NCBI GenBank assembly: GCA_047967505.1
Contig: CM106539.1
DNA: 64,000 nucleotides
DNA from: Dipteris shenzhenensis
Taxonomy: Eukaryota > Polypodiophyta > Polypodiopsida > Gleicheniales
Direction: 5' to 3' (one strand)
Below are positions 53,715-64,000 of this stretch, in pieces. Position 1 is the stretch's first letter; each line of letters opens with the position of its first letter. The translations under genes were made by a program, and so were the position numbers. The notes under the pieces are model-generated. The model was given only the letters and a program-made list of their open reading frames with translations, was not told where the DNA came from and did no database searches.

Positions 53715-56700
53715 GCCTACACCTCGTATCCTGGAATGTGAACGGGTTTCACTCTTCGAGCACCCGTGGTCCCAGGAAGCTCATTTTGCGTCAGGAACTT
53801 CAGCCTGCAGTGATTGGTCGATTGGATGTACTGCTGCTCCAGGAGCACAAGCTTTCTGCGGCTCATGCCCGTAGCTGCGGGAAGGTTCTCCCTGGACGCT
53901 CCTACACTTATTGGGAGCCTTCGATCGGCGCACAGGGGAGGAGCGGGGGGGTCTGTACCTCCGTGTGCGAGCAGTTAGCTCAGTTTATATAGTTTTCGGT
54001 CACGGCACGTTGATCCCAGGCCGAGCCCTTTGGGTAGGCCTGAATTTGGAGGGATCCAAGATAGGAATCCTCAACATTTATGCTCCCACAGACCTCCGAT
54101 GCAGAGCCACCTTCTGGAGGACACTTACAGGGATTCTTCCTGACATGGATTCCTGGATTGTTGGAGGAGACTTCAACAACCTGGAGACCTTGGAGGACCA
54201 GCAGGGTAGAGATCCGGAGTTCACAGGTATGGCTCAGGCAGAGCAGTCAGCTTGGGACTCTTTCATCTTCGCGACAGGAGGGAGGGACAGTTGGAGAGAC
54301 CCGTCCTTCCGGCGTTGGCACGGGAGCCTGGACTTCTCTTGGGGCTTCCGCAGGGAAGGAGGCAGACTCCTGGAGCGGCTTGATAGGTTTTATGTCAGTG
54401 ATTGGGCCATCAGCAGAGGTGGCCAGGCGGGCATTGTTCCAGGGACGACACTCTCCGACCATGCGCCTGTGCTCCTTTCATTAGATTCGGCAGCCCAGAC
54501 TCTCCCCCCCCGATCATGCAGGATTCCCGATTCCATCTTCTCGAGGGTGGACGTCCGTAGCAGCATTTGCAGTCTTTGGGACAGAGACTGGGGGGAGGGC
54601 GTGGATCTGGTAGACTCGGTCGCGCAGGCTCTGCAGGAGTCCAGCCAGATCTGCCAGCTCGCAGCCCTACAGGTTCGACAGGATTGGTGGGGCAGAGAGA
54701 GAGCTCTTCGGAGGGACCTCGCCTCCATTCAGCGACTTCAGCAGTCTTCCCCGGGCTCGGAGGAGCTTCGGATCCAGGCCCTTCGAGCCAGAGCCCTCTT
54801 GGAGGAGACCCTCCAGCGTCGCTCCGAGTTCTCCTATCACGCCTCTCTCTCCTTCTGGGCCCGGAAGGGTGACCGGATGTGCAGGGAGTTCTTCAGGACA
54901 CACGGCCAGAGAGCTGCAGGTGATCAGCTACGGAGTCTCAGGACAGCGGATGGTCACATTGTTACGGACCCGGGGGAGGTCCTGGGGTTGGCCACTGACT
55001 TCTACAGGACCCTCTTCCAGCAGGAGCCACTTGCCCCTCGTGCTAGTCGTGACCGTGAGGAGGTGTGGAGGCACATTCCATCCCTGGTCCAGCCTAGCAT
55101 GCAGGCGACGTTGTTGGCGCCGTTCACCTCGGATGAGATGTTGGAGGCCTTGATGGCTATTGATGGGCAGAAATGCCCAGGTGAGGATGGGCTATCCCGA
55201 GCTTTCTTCACCTCCTTCTGGGACCAGATCCATCAGCCCCTCCTTGCAGCTCTGCAGGGGATTTTCAGCAGTGGTCAGATGCCAGAGAGCCTTTCCTCGG
55301 GACTGATTTGCCTCATCCCGAAGGGAGGAGATAGACAGGAGATCCGCCAGTGGCGTCCGATCACTCTCCTTACCACTGCCTACAAAATCCTCGCCAAGAT
55401 GATCAGTGCCAGAGTTCGACCTCTACTTCCAGACCTCGTCCATGACACTCAGACAGGCTTTGTCCAGGATCGCAGTATCCTGGATAATGTCTTCACCTTT
55501 TCAGAGGCGGCGGAGTGGGCTCAGTACAGCGGATCACACCTTGCCATTTTACTTCTCGACTTCGAGAAGGCCTACGATCGCGTGGATTGGTCCTTTTTGG
55601 AGGGGACTCTGGAGCGGCTAGGTTTCCCGGCAGGCTGGATTCAGGGTATCTCAGCTTTGTACAGGACAGCGTCTAGCAGAGTCATCATTGGAGGCAGGAT
55701 GGGTGAGCGATTCAGCTTGGAGAGATCAGTACGTCAGGGCTGTCCCCTGGCTCCTTATCTGTTTCTCTTCTTCGCCGAGGCCATGACTTACTACCTTCGG
55801 GCGAGGTCCACAGGGCTCAGGGGTGTTCGCCTTCCACTCCGGGAGGACACGGAGCTTCTGGACTCAGAGTACGCAGATGATACAGCTCTTTATGTCCAGG
55901 ACGATGAGAGGATGCTAGAGAGGGTGCGGATGGCCCTGGAGGTTTTCTGCTCGGCCGCTGGTGCGAAAATCAACTGGAACAAATCAGTTGGTTTTCTCAC
56001 AGACCCGGGGGCGTGTTCTCAGTGGGGGCGATTTCTGGGCTTCAGATGGATTCCACGTGGACAGACAGCTAGATACCTTGGCTTCCAGGTTGGCCTAGAC
56101 ATTACGCCAGCTCAGCAGTTTCTCCCGGTGCTAGATTCCATCCGACGGAAGCTGGCTTTCTGGAGCACTGCTAAGCTTTCCCTTGCAGGTCGTGCTTTAG
56201 TAGTTAACCAGGTCCTTCTAGCCACGGCTTGGTATGTGGCTTCCTGTTGGTGCTTCTCGAGATCCAGCGTGGCACAGCTCAGGAGGTTGGTTCAGAACTT
56301 TCTTTGGTCTGGGGAGGATGGGCATAGAGATACCAGAGCCAGGGTTGCTTGGCAGACAGTCATTCTTCCGCAGGCTGAGGGTGGTCTGGGGGTCATTGAT
56401 CCAGAGCTTCAGAGTCAGGCCTTGTTAGGCAAGCTTATCATCCGCGGTTTGACCCCAGGGGGGCAGACGTGGAAGATGTTACTTCAGCAGGGAGTCGGCT
56501 CTTGTGTCCCGCGCCGAGGTGGAGAGTGGCTACCGTCCTTCAGGTGGATCTTCACTTCCGCCCCGCTCACTCAGCCCCGCTCCCCACTCGTTCGTAGCCT
56601 CCTCATGGTTTGGAGGCGGCTCCGTCTCAGTCTCACTCAGTCCCAGCCCAGCTGTCAGGAGGAGATCGATCGCCAGCCGCTCGTCTGGAATGGGCAGGTC

Positions 56701-58107
56701 AGAGACGCCGAGGGCCTTCAGTTGGGGGAGAGATCACATATCAGGTGGGACGGCTGGATGAGGGGGCCAGCCCGGTCCCTTCGAGTTTGGAGGGATACGT
56801 ACAGACATCTGGAGATGGCCGATCTTGCAGACGCAGTTGGAGGTGCACGCGGAGTCCAGGCGAGACGCACGGAGATCGACGGTGCGATCCCAGCCGCTTG
56901 GTTGGCTCCACCTGAGCCTCAGGTCCTCATGCCTGGAGACACCCACTGGCTGGGACAGTTCACCCCCCGTGGCATCCCACTGGTGGTCGCAGGACGTTTG
57001 GATGACTCCTCTATCGCCTTCTTCGCGGTTTCAGGGGATGGACGACTCAAGAGAGAGGATGCGCTCATCGACCCCCTACTCCCGTGGCAGAGGGTTAGGG
57101 TCGTAGGCCTTCTGGGGAAGGTCTGGCATACCGACCCTAGTATCGAGCAGGGCCAGTTGCAGCTTTGGCGTCTTTGGCTCTGGGAGGGGCGGGCCTTGTC
57201 AGAGCTTGAGTGGGACCCAGGAGAGTGGTGGTGGCCAGAGATTGTGACAGGACAGGGGCCGACTTCCTTCTTCGCTTACAGCACGACTCTGGGCAGGCGA
57301 GTTCTCGGGAGGATGCAGAGCCGCCCCCCCACCCAGCGTCCTAGCTGGTACGCACAGGGTATTTCCAGGTTCTTTTTGCAGGCATTCTGGAAGGCCTTGT
57401 GGGAGAGCTGGCGGCCGCGGAAGATCTCATACTTCCTGTGGCTTCTTACCCACAAAGGTCTTCCAGTGGGGAGCTGGTTGAGGCAGATAGGCCAGGACGG
57501 TTGCTGTCAGATTTGCCATGCGGATGAGGAGTCACCAAAACACTGCCTGTGGAGCTGCACGCGCGCCCAGGAAGTGTGGAGGTGGACTTTCGGGCTTCTT
57601 ACTCGTGCAGCACCAGAGCTAGGAGTGATCACTTGAGGCGCGTTCTGTTGGTGCAGCACCGCACCTGGTCTTCATCACTTGTTCGAGGCATGCCAGCAGG
57701 ACCCCACTTTCCTTATCACACAGGGGACGTGGGGGCCGCTCGAGGGTATCCCACAGCACCTAGCAGAGGCTGATACAGGAGTTCGGGAGAGGCAGCCAGT
57801 CTGGGAGATCATCAGCAGCATTACAGGATGGCACATCTGGACCTCGCGCTGCGCGCAGATCCTCGGTGGCACCTCCTTATCGACTGCCCAGATCATGGCG
57901 GAGATTTGGAGTGAGATTATTCATACCCTCAGAGGCCAGTGGGACCAGATTCAGGGAGACTCCCGGGCTGGTCAGGAGAAGCGGAGACGCTTCCTCCAGG
58001 CTTGGGACACACAGAGCCTCTTCTTCGAGCAGACTCCGCAGGGCCTTCGGTGGCACTACTCACCACCCCGATGGCTGTTCATTCACACTCAGCATATCCC
58101 TCCGTGA
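53711..58107 (+). pseudogene. L2 ORF2: endonuclease and reverse transcriptase
   Basis: The polyprotein that makes and inserts LINE copies. The APE endonuclease opens MSLHLVSWNVNGFHSS, with QEHKL, IYAPTD, VGGDFNN and SDHAPVLLSL. One base change in the G-run near 53943-53950 shifts the frame. Reverse transcriptase has PGEDGLSRAFFTSFW, WRPITLLTTAYKILAKMI, LLLDFEKAYDRVDW, QGCPLAPYLFLFFAEAM and the intact active site SEYADDTALYV. The C-terminal zinc domain reads CCQICHADEESPKHCLWSC. A TGA at 57634 (probably from CGA) interrupts a frame that otherwise continues to 58107. About 1,460 residues in all. Confidence 0.93.
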
Positions 58108-58237
58108 GAGTTTGATTTATTATGCTACCTTTTGGGCTGCGTCCGGTTTGTGAACGCAGCCCGTCAGCTATAAGCTGACCTCTTGTATCTTGTTCTCGAA
58201 GTAATATAATTAGCACTGTTTTTTCGGCAAAAAAAAA
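58108..58237 (+). terminator. L2 3' untranslated region and poly-A
   Basis: 130 bp ending in a run of ten A (58229-58238), next to the target duplication. A self-complementary stretch, GGGCTGCGTCCG...GAACGCAGCCC, at about 58134-58162 could form a stem recognised by the reverse transcriptase. This is inference. Confidence 0.75.
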
Positions 58238-59050
58238 ATAGAAGGCATATCAAAGGATATTCCGGAATGGTATCACCATTGACTGATCTGACCTCAGATA
58301 AAGTACCTTTTATTTGGGGACAGAATCAACAAGAAAGTTTTAACACCATAAAACAAGCTGTGGTCTCAGGACCGGTGTTAAAATAGTTGATCCCCAGAAA
58401 CCGTTGTTCCTAGAAACCGATGCAAGTGGCATTGCGGTAGGAGCAGTTCTCCTTCAAGAGGGAAGGCCAGTAGCCTTTGAAAGCAAGAAGCTTTCTCCCT
58501 CTCAAAGGAATTGGCCAACTCATGAATTGGAGTTGTATGCTGTTATCCATGCTTTGAAAACATGGAGGCATTATTTGTATGGTTTAGAGTTTTATGTGGA
58601 TGTGGATCATGATACTTTGAAACATTTTTGTAAACAGCCTGACTTGAGGGGCCGCCAAGCTAGGTGGGCAGAGCTCATGCAGGAGTTTAATTTAACGATT
58701 CGGTATCGAAGAGGAAAAGATAATAAGGTGGCTGATGCGTTGTCTCGCATTATGCATAACTTGAGTTTCACGGTATTAGAGAGTGCTCTAATGACCGAGA
58801 TTAGAGAAACTCAAAAAGTGGACGAGTTTGTCCAGAGCTTATGGCCTAAGGCTCATGTGTTAAAACCTGGGGAAAATGAGAAGGATGACCTGGCATCCAG
58901 AAAAGGCCAAACATATGCAAGATATACCATAAGGGATGGTATGCTAGTTAGAAATGGCAAGGTTGTAGTACCTGGTCAGAATGATCTCAGGCAGAGAGTC
59001 ATTCGACAGTGCCATGATAGCCCGTGTGCGGGACATCCAGGAGTCGAGAA
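58238..59050 (+). pseudogene. G4 RNase H
   Basis: Resumes FYRRHIKGYSGMV after L2. RNase H reads LFLETDASGIAVGAVLLQEG, HELELYAVIHALKTWRHYL, DVDHDTLKHFCKQPDLRGRQ and DNKVADALSR. A TAG at 58384 precedes it. The integrase zinc-binding histidines (CHDSPCAGHPGVEKT) follow at 59010-59055. Confidence 0.9.
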
Positions 59051-60248
59051 GACATGATCTCGTGAAGCGAGATTTCTTTTGGCCAAAGATGAAAAAGCAT
59101 ATTCATGAATATGTGACACGGTGTTTCTCGTGTCAGGTAAGTAAAGCCGAACGGGTGAAGCCACCCGGACTTTTACAGCCCTTGGAAATACCACTAAGTA
59201 AGTGGGAGAGCATTTCCATGGACTTTATTGTAGGGCTGCCTACGACACAAGGAGGGTATGATTCTATCCTTGTGGTGGTTGATCGTCTAACCAAGATGGC
59301 TCACTTCATTCCGACTAGAGAGTCTGTTAGTGCCCCGCAAGTGGCGGATTTGTTTATTAGACATATATTTCGTCTGCATGGATTGCCTAGATCCATAGTG
59401 TCAGACAGAGATGTCAGATTTACCGGTCATTTTTGGATAGCGGTATTTGAGACACTAAGGACTGAGTTGGGAATGAGTAGTGGGGATCATCCTGAGACGG
59501 ATGGTCAGACGGAGAGAGTCAACCAGACTTTAGAGGATATGCTGAGGGCATATGTGTCATTGAGGCAACATACATGGGACAAGTGGTTGCCATTGTTGGA
59601 GTTTGCCTACAATGATAGAAAACATTCCTCTACAGGGTTCAGTCCATTTGAGCTGAACTATGGTTATAGACCAGCAAATTCAACTATAGTTGGAGTACCG
59701 CAAACTTTGTGGTTCAGATGCGGGAGATGCTAGCACTTGCGAGAGCTAATATCTGCCAGGCTATGGATAGAGCCAAGGTGTATGCGGATGAAAACCGGTC
59801 TATAAGAGTATTTAAGGAAGGAGAAAAAGTTTTTCTCAGAGTTCCTTTGCACTCGAAGTCGTTGACTTCAGGAGAGTGTGCTAAGTTATCACCTCAATAC
59901 TGTGGGCTGTGGTTAATTCTAAAGAGAATAGGCAGTGTAGCCTATAAATTAGAATTGCCATAGGGGTGTAAGGTGCACCCAGTTTTTCATGTTTCGCGCT
60001 TAAAGAAATTTTTACATATAGGTGACTCACTAATCGAAGGTGTGGTTTTGTTTCAGGAGATAGAGGATATTGCAAGGCGCAAACCAACAAGAATCCTGGA
60101 CCGAGAAACAAAGCAAATACGAAATCGGAAGATACCCACGGTGTTGGTTGCATGGTATGGTCAACCTCTATCCGAAGCTACCCGGGAATCCGTATACCAG
60201 TTGCGGAGAGTGTTCCCAGATTTTATCATCGAGGATGCTGATGTCTGA
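59051..60248 (+). pseudogene. G4 integrase and chromodomain
   Basis: A frame change near 59055 leads to HDLVKRDFFWPKMKKHIHEY and CFSCQVSKAERVKPPGL. The core has ISMDFIVGLPTTQGG, IVSDRDVRFTGHFWIAVF and DHPETDGQTERVNQTLEDML, so D, D and E are all present. A frame change near 59705 and a TAG at 59961 follow. The C-terminus holds a chromodomain: KPTRILDRETKQIRNRKIP, TVLVAWYGQPLSEATRESVY. This places G4 among the chromoviruses. The frame ends TGA at 60246. Confidence 0.9.
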
Positions 60249-60260
60249 AGAGGGAAGGAA
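60247..60260 (+). promoter_or_regulatory. Polypurine tract of G4
   Basis: AAGAGGGAAGGAA directly precedes the 3' LTR. Confidence 0.85.
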
Positions 60261-60798
60261 TGTTACGCTCTAGCCGAGGTAGCATGACCTCGGAAGAATC
60301 GGTCGACATCTCCCTTAAAGGATCTATCTTTGTAATATATTTGTTTGCGCTTCATGTAAATGATCGGGAGGGAATTAATGTCAAGGTCCTAGGTGAGGGT
60401 TGTTAGCACCAGACTAGGTAGATCTAAGGCCAAGGGCCTAGTGCAAAGATTGTGCCTAGGGGCAAAGGATTTAATGCATCCCAAGAGAGGGGTGAAATGT
60501 TGCATTAGGAAGGCCCTATATGGATGCATGTGGCATCTAGATCTATCTAGGGAATTGGGGCTTGTTGAGGCTAGAGAGAGAAGAGAAGGAAATTATTCAC
60601 GTATGATTTTGGAACGAAAGATCTCTGTTTGCTTGTTAGCCTCAGCAAGATTTGGCTGGGAGGTGATTCATGGTGCTGCTCCCGTGATATGAAGTAGAGA
60701 TTAGATAGGAGAGTTTGACCGCATCGAAGCTGCTGACGATGCTCATGATTGATGGTGATCCCGTAACTACTACAGAAATTAGATAGGAGAGTTTGACA
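60261..60798 (+). repeat. 3' LTR of G4
   Basis: 538 bp, the match of 46594-47132. It is followed by CCAGA. Confidence 0.95.
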
Positions 60799-61081
60799 CC
60801 AGACGTGACTTATAGTATGCAGTATCCCTGCTCAGCAGGTTCATGCACATGTCCAGTTCACAGCATTGGCAGACAGTGAAGAGAGTCTTCAGATATCTCA
60901 GAGGCACTCAGGATTTAGCCCTCTTCTATGGTGATCAGGGTTCACTTATCATGCATGCTTACACGCATAGTGTCTTGGCAGGTTGTTCCAACACTAGAGT
61001 GTCACATACCGGCAACTGTTTTTTGCTTGGTAGTTCATGTATCTCTTGGCTCAGCAAGAAGCAGCCAACAGTTGCCACATC
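60799..61081 (+). pseudogene. C4 RNase H, right part
   Basis: Continues C4 beyond G4: SSSQHWQTVKRVFRYLRGTQ, DLALFYGDQGSLIMHAY, and CISWLSKKQPTVATS, matching C2 at 21048-21340. It stops at 61081 before the SCEAEY motif and meets C5. Confidence 0.88.
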
Positions 61082-62050
61082 CAAAAAGCAACATAGGGAG
61101 TCCATTGGGCTTTGCAACCACTACAGTTGGTTCATACTAATCTATGTGGGCCTACGTAGACCCCCTCCTTGGGTGGAGCCCCGTATTTCATGCTAATTGT
61201 GGATGATTGTAGTAGGTTTACATGGGTGTATTTTTTGCCCCTTAAGAACCAAGCCTTTGCTTGTTTCAAGGATTGGTGTGCTTTGGTAGTAAAGGAATAT
61301 GGATCGCAGGTGAAGATTGTGGGGGCCAACAGCTCTATGCCAATGCTTTTGTGAGATAGAAGGGCATCAATGAGGAGCTTGCTAATGACAAAGACTCTTT
61401 CAGTAATGGAGTAGTTCAAAGAAAGAACCGTACTGGCAAGGATGATGTTGGAACATCACGGCTTTCCTCGTCCACTTTGGGGAGGTTGTGGTGACAGCTG
61501 CCCATGCTCTCAACTGATCGCCTCTAATGGCCTATTTTGGTAAGAAACCGGATGTGTGTTTTTGGGAGTGATGCCTATGTACACATTCCAAAGAAATAGA
61601 GGGGAGAGCTTGACTTCAAGTCTGAGACGCTTGTCTTATGGGATATGATTCTCTTTCCAAAGGCTATAGGTTATTCAAAGGCTATAAGTTAAAATGACTC
61701 AGAGAGGAGGGAGGTGGTTGTCAATAGAGATGTCATCATATTTGAAGAGCGTGTTCCAACTTCCATTGCAGAAGAGCCACGGCTTCCTAGTGAGCGAGAT
61801 GAATATTAGTCCCGGTCTCTTATTCTTGACACCCAACCTTAGCCAATAACAAAGGATGCTTTCGAGGTTGGAGATGAGCCACTACAGCAGCAAGAGGCTC
61901 AACGTTCTGTTTACGTACCAAAGTGGTCGGTGGATACAATTCGTGATTACGGAGTGATAGAGTATCCTTCCAATTAAACCATGGAGGATGGACCTCAAGC
62001 ATCGCATAGAGTTCATGACAAAGCCCAGTCGGACGAGCCTTTATAGGTGA
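61082..62050 (+). pseudogene. Copia C5, integrase part
   Basis: A different copia family, starting KKQHRES. Integrase: FMLIVDDCSRFTWVYFLPLK, FACFKDWCALVVKEYGSQVK, NGVVQRKNRT. The C-terminal part (FGSDAYVHIPKK, VVVNRDVIIFEERV) and the linker PKWSVDTIRDYGVIEYPSN extend to about 61970. The frame changes and stops often. No ends are visible. The catalytic aspartate after VKI (usually SDRGGE) is degraded. Confidence 0.8.
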
Positions 62051-63890
62051 ACTATGCTGTAAACTACTCGGTGCTTTCTATCAATTCAAACAACGGATTT
62101 TGCAGAGGTGTTTGAATGAAATGATTGCGAGTTGCCAAACACATATACTTGAACTTAAGAGATTGCAATTAAGCTGGAATTAAGGTTTACACAGCTTAAA
62201 CACAAAGTGACATAATTGGAAATTGCAATATGATTGAGGCGCCAAGATGGGCCCCCCCTTTATCTAGGCTCACTTTATTCTTGAAAATGGAGATACAAGA
62301 CCAAGGTGCAATGCACCTTTCAAACGGATGAACTCAGTGAAAGCCTAGGACCTAGATACAAGACTCAAGAGCATATGTACAAGGTAGACAGCCGAAAGGA
62401 GGACTCCAAGCTCAGGTTTCAACTCTTGGCTTGCCCAATCCACAAGGAAGAAGCCCGCAACAATCACCACTTACATCCAACATTAAAGGCAAGCACTAGT
62501 TTCTAGAAAGATAGTAGAAACAACATGAAATAGTGTTGTAAATGAGATAAACTTGACAACACAGACTCCCTTCGTGACTTGACCCTTTTGTAGATGAAGT
62601 CCTTGATGCCTTTGAAGCTCCCTTGGGTGAGGAGAGTGTGGAAATGGGGCTGGAATGAGAACAGCTCAGAAAAACAGCCTGTAGGCCAGAGAAAGAGAGA
62701 TTTTATGGAGTGATGGCTGTAGAGAGAGAGTGCCAATGCTGAGCCCAAGGGAGGGGATGTAAGAGAGGAGCTGCTGCTGTTCTAGAGGTGCAGAGAAAGG
62801 CAGATTTCTGCAAGGGGAAGGGGCTGGAACAGTAGAGAGAGAAAGACTGCAGCAGGAGAGAGAAAGGGGCTGTGGCTGCTCCAGGCTAGGAGAAGGAGAG
62901 AGGATGCTGCTGTTCCAGAAGAGCTGAGAGAGGGCAGATTTCTAGAGAGGAGGGGCTGGAACTGTAGAGAGAGAGTGTGTTGCTGTAGAGAGAGAAAGTG
63001 CTGCTGAGGTGAGAGAATGGCTTGGGGAGAAGCCACCCAAGGAGCTGGAGAGGTTCTGCTGCATCAACCAAAAGGAGGGAGAAGAAAGTGACGAATTTTT
63101 TCATGTAGGGAATGAAGAGGAGAGGCCTTCTTTTATAGGCTCAGCCCCCCCCCCCCCCCCGGTCCAGAGTGGAAGGTGGACACTTGTCCCAGATTTTTGG
63201 TGGCTGCAGTCCCAAAGAGGACAGCCAGAACCTGCCCGAAATCTAGCAGATTTGGGGCCAGACACTTGGCCTACATGCCCTGCCACCTGCCATGCATGCT
63301 GCCACATGTGTGGGACAGGTGGATTGACCTCCCAGCTCAGATTCCATGTGGCAGTCTGCCACGTGTCACTCCCAAAAACCCTAAAATTTCAAAGTTGTCA
63401 GAATTCAATTCTGATCGCGCCCACAAGTTTCTAACAGCTTAGACTATGACGTATTGTAAGGTCATAATTGAGCCATATTGAGCTCATTTGTTTGTCGTCT
63501 TATCTTGTATCTTTATTACTCTTGGCATGCTGTCAGGCCCACACCCAAAGCTCAAGGAACATTCTCTTGAATGGTTCCTAGGTTAGTATGCAATCTGTGC
63601 ATTTGATTGGTCCCATGTTTGGGTACTCAGGTGGGGTGTGGTTTCCAAATGTCCCTCTCAAAGAGAGGCCACCACTCTTGTGGGTCACTAATGCCCATAA
63701 CCCCAAGCAAGGGGGTCCACCCTTAAATGCTAGACCTAGTTCCCATTGACTATAACTGGACAGTAGGAAAACATTTCATTTCTCAATAAGCATGCTATTG
63801 AAAAAAAGAAAGAAATATTATTAAGCAAGTGGATACATGTTGTTGAAGCAGGATGACATATGCATTCATTCGAGACAAGGGGCACACCTC
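62051..63890. other. Insert or unassigned sequence within C5
   Basis: About 1.8 kb separate the C5 integrase end from the C5 reverse-transcriptase start. GAGAGAG-rich stretches occur at 62690-63000 and a run of about 18 C at 63147-63164. No coding or LTR structure is convincing. It is probably an insertion because C5 continues beyond it. Confidence 0.4.
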
Positions 63891-64000
63891 AATTAAGAAA
63901 GCTCTCTCACAAGAAACCTAGAGTAAAGCCACCTAATTGGAAATGGAAGCCATAGAGAAGAATGGGACTTGGGAGTTGGTTCCGAGGTTGTTGAGATGGT
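63891..64000 (+). pseudogene. C5 reverse-transcriptase start, cut by the window edge
   Basis: Reads MEAIEKNGTWELVPRL, the usual first block of copia reverse transcriptase, with stops just before it. The rest lies beyond 64000. Confidence 0.75.

Larger units (their letters stand above)
51250..58237 (+). mobile_element. LINE L2, full-length and nearly intact
   Basis: A 6,988-bp non-LTR retrotransposon with a 15-bp target duplication, C-rich 5' region, ORF1 (51977-53714), ORF2 (53711-58107), short 3' untranslated region and poly-A. It lies in the pol of G4 and splits it between reverse transcriptase and RNase H. It is markedly GC-rich compared with its surroundings. Three lesions are visible: a frameshift in each ORF and one TGA in ORF2. 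Confidence 0.95.
46594..60798 (+). mobile_element. Chromovirus G4 (Ty3/gypsy), holding LINE L2
   Basis: LTRs 46594-47132 (539 bp) and 60261-60798 (538 bp) run TGTTACGC to GACA or TACA and differ at roughly a dozen sites, so this insertion is younger than C1. It is flanked by CCAGA at 46589-46593 and 60799-60803, inside the C4 copia element. Without L2 the element is about 7.2 kb: primer site, leader, gag with an antisense copia insert, protease, reverse transcriptase, RNase H, integrase and chromodomain. The reverse-transcriptase active site is FIDN rather than YxDD. Confidence 0.95.
39788..64000 (+). other. Intron 2 of the deacetylase gene, at least 24.2 kb
   Basis: It begins at GTAAGT (39788). 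No exon 3 was recognised in the rest of the window. Its contents here are transposons C4, G4, L2, L3 and C5 plus unassigned sequence. The claim depends on exon 3 not having been missed. Confidence 0.7.

Overview
The window reads as nuclear DNA of a land plant with a large, transposon-swollen genome. It holds Ty1/copia and chromodomain-bearing Ty3/gypsy retrotransposons, LINEs, GT-AG introns, and one recognisable host gene, a plant-type acetylornithine deacetylase. Intron size and nested repeats would fit a fern, lycophyte or gymnosperm, but the sequence does not settle the lineage. There are no bacterial-style operons, and I saw no tRNA, rRNA or CRISPR features.

Layout. 1-8.05 kb: copia element C1 (12-4415, both LTRs, 5-bp target duplication) sits inside an old gypsy pol (G2). 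8.2-13.2 kb: an unrecognised reading frame, then two copies of a duplicated non-coding block. 13.2-15.4 kb: non-coding, leading into the host gene. 15420-15731 is exon 1 and 39543-39787 is exon 2 of acetylornithine deacetylase. They join in phase with GT-AG borders, so intron 1 is 23,811 bp. That intron carries copia C2 (16101-22077), a plus-strand LINE (L1) cut apart by an LTR-like insert, two minus-strand chromoviruses of one family (G3a 24146-30250; G3b from 30837), degraded gag-like sequence, LINE 3' ends and microsatellites. Exon 3 is not visible, so intron 2 runs at least 24 kb to the window end.

39.8-64 kb: a gypsy integrase scrap, a perfect-loop hairpin, a LINE 3' part (L3), and then a three-level nest. 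Copia C4 (44.9-61.08 kb) is split by chromovirus G4 (46594-60798, TSD CCAGA). G4 is split by an almost intact 7-kb LINE, L2 (51250-58237, 15-bp TSD, poly-A). The gag of G4 also contains an antisense copia fragment. A decayed copia (C5) runs off the right edge.

The two most unusual items are a plant myosin motor-domain fragment, with two introns retained, embedded in the pol of G3b beside an inverted pol segment, and the pair of giant introns in an essential arginine-pathway gene. No element looks fully autonomous: internal deletions, frameshifts, C-to-T type stops and altered reverse-transcriptase active sites are seen throughout. L2 is closest to intact, with three visible lesions.
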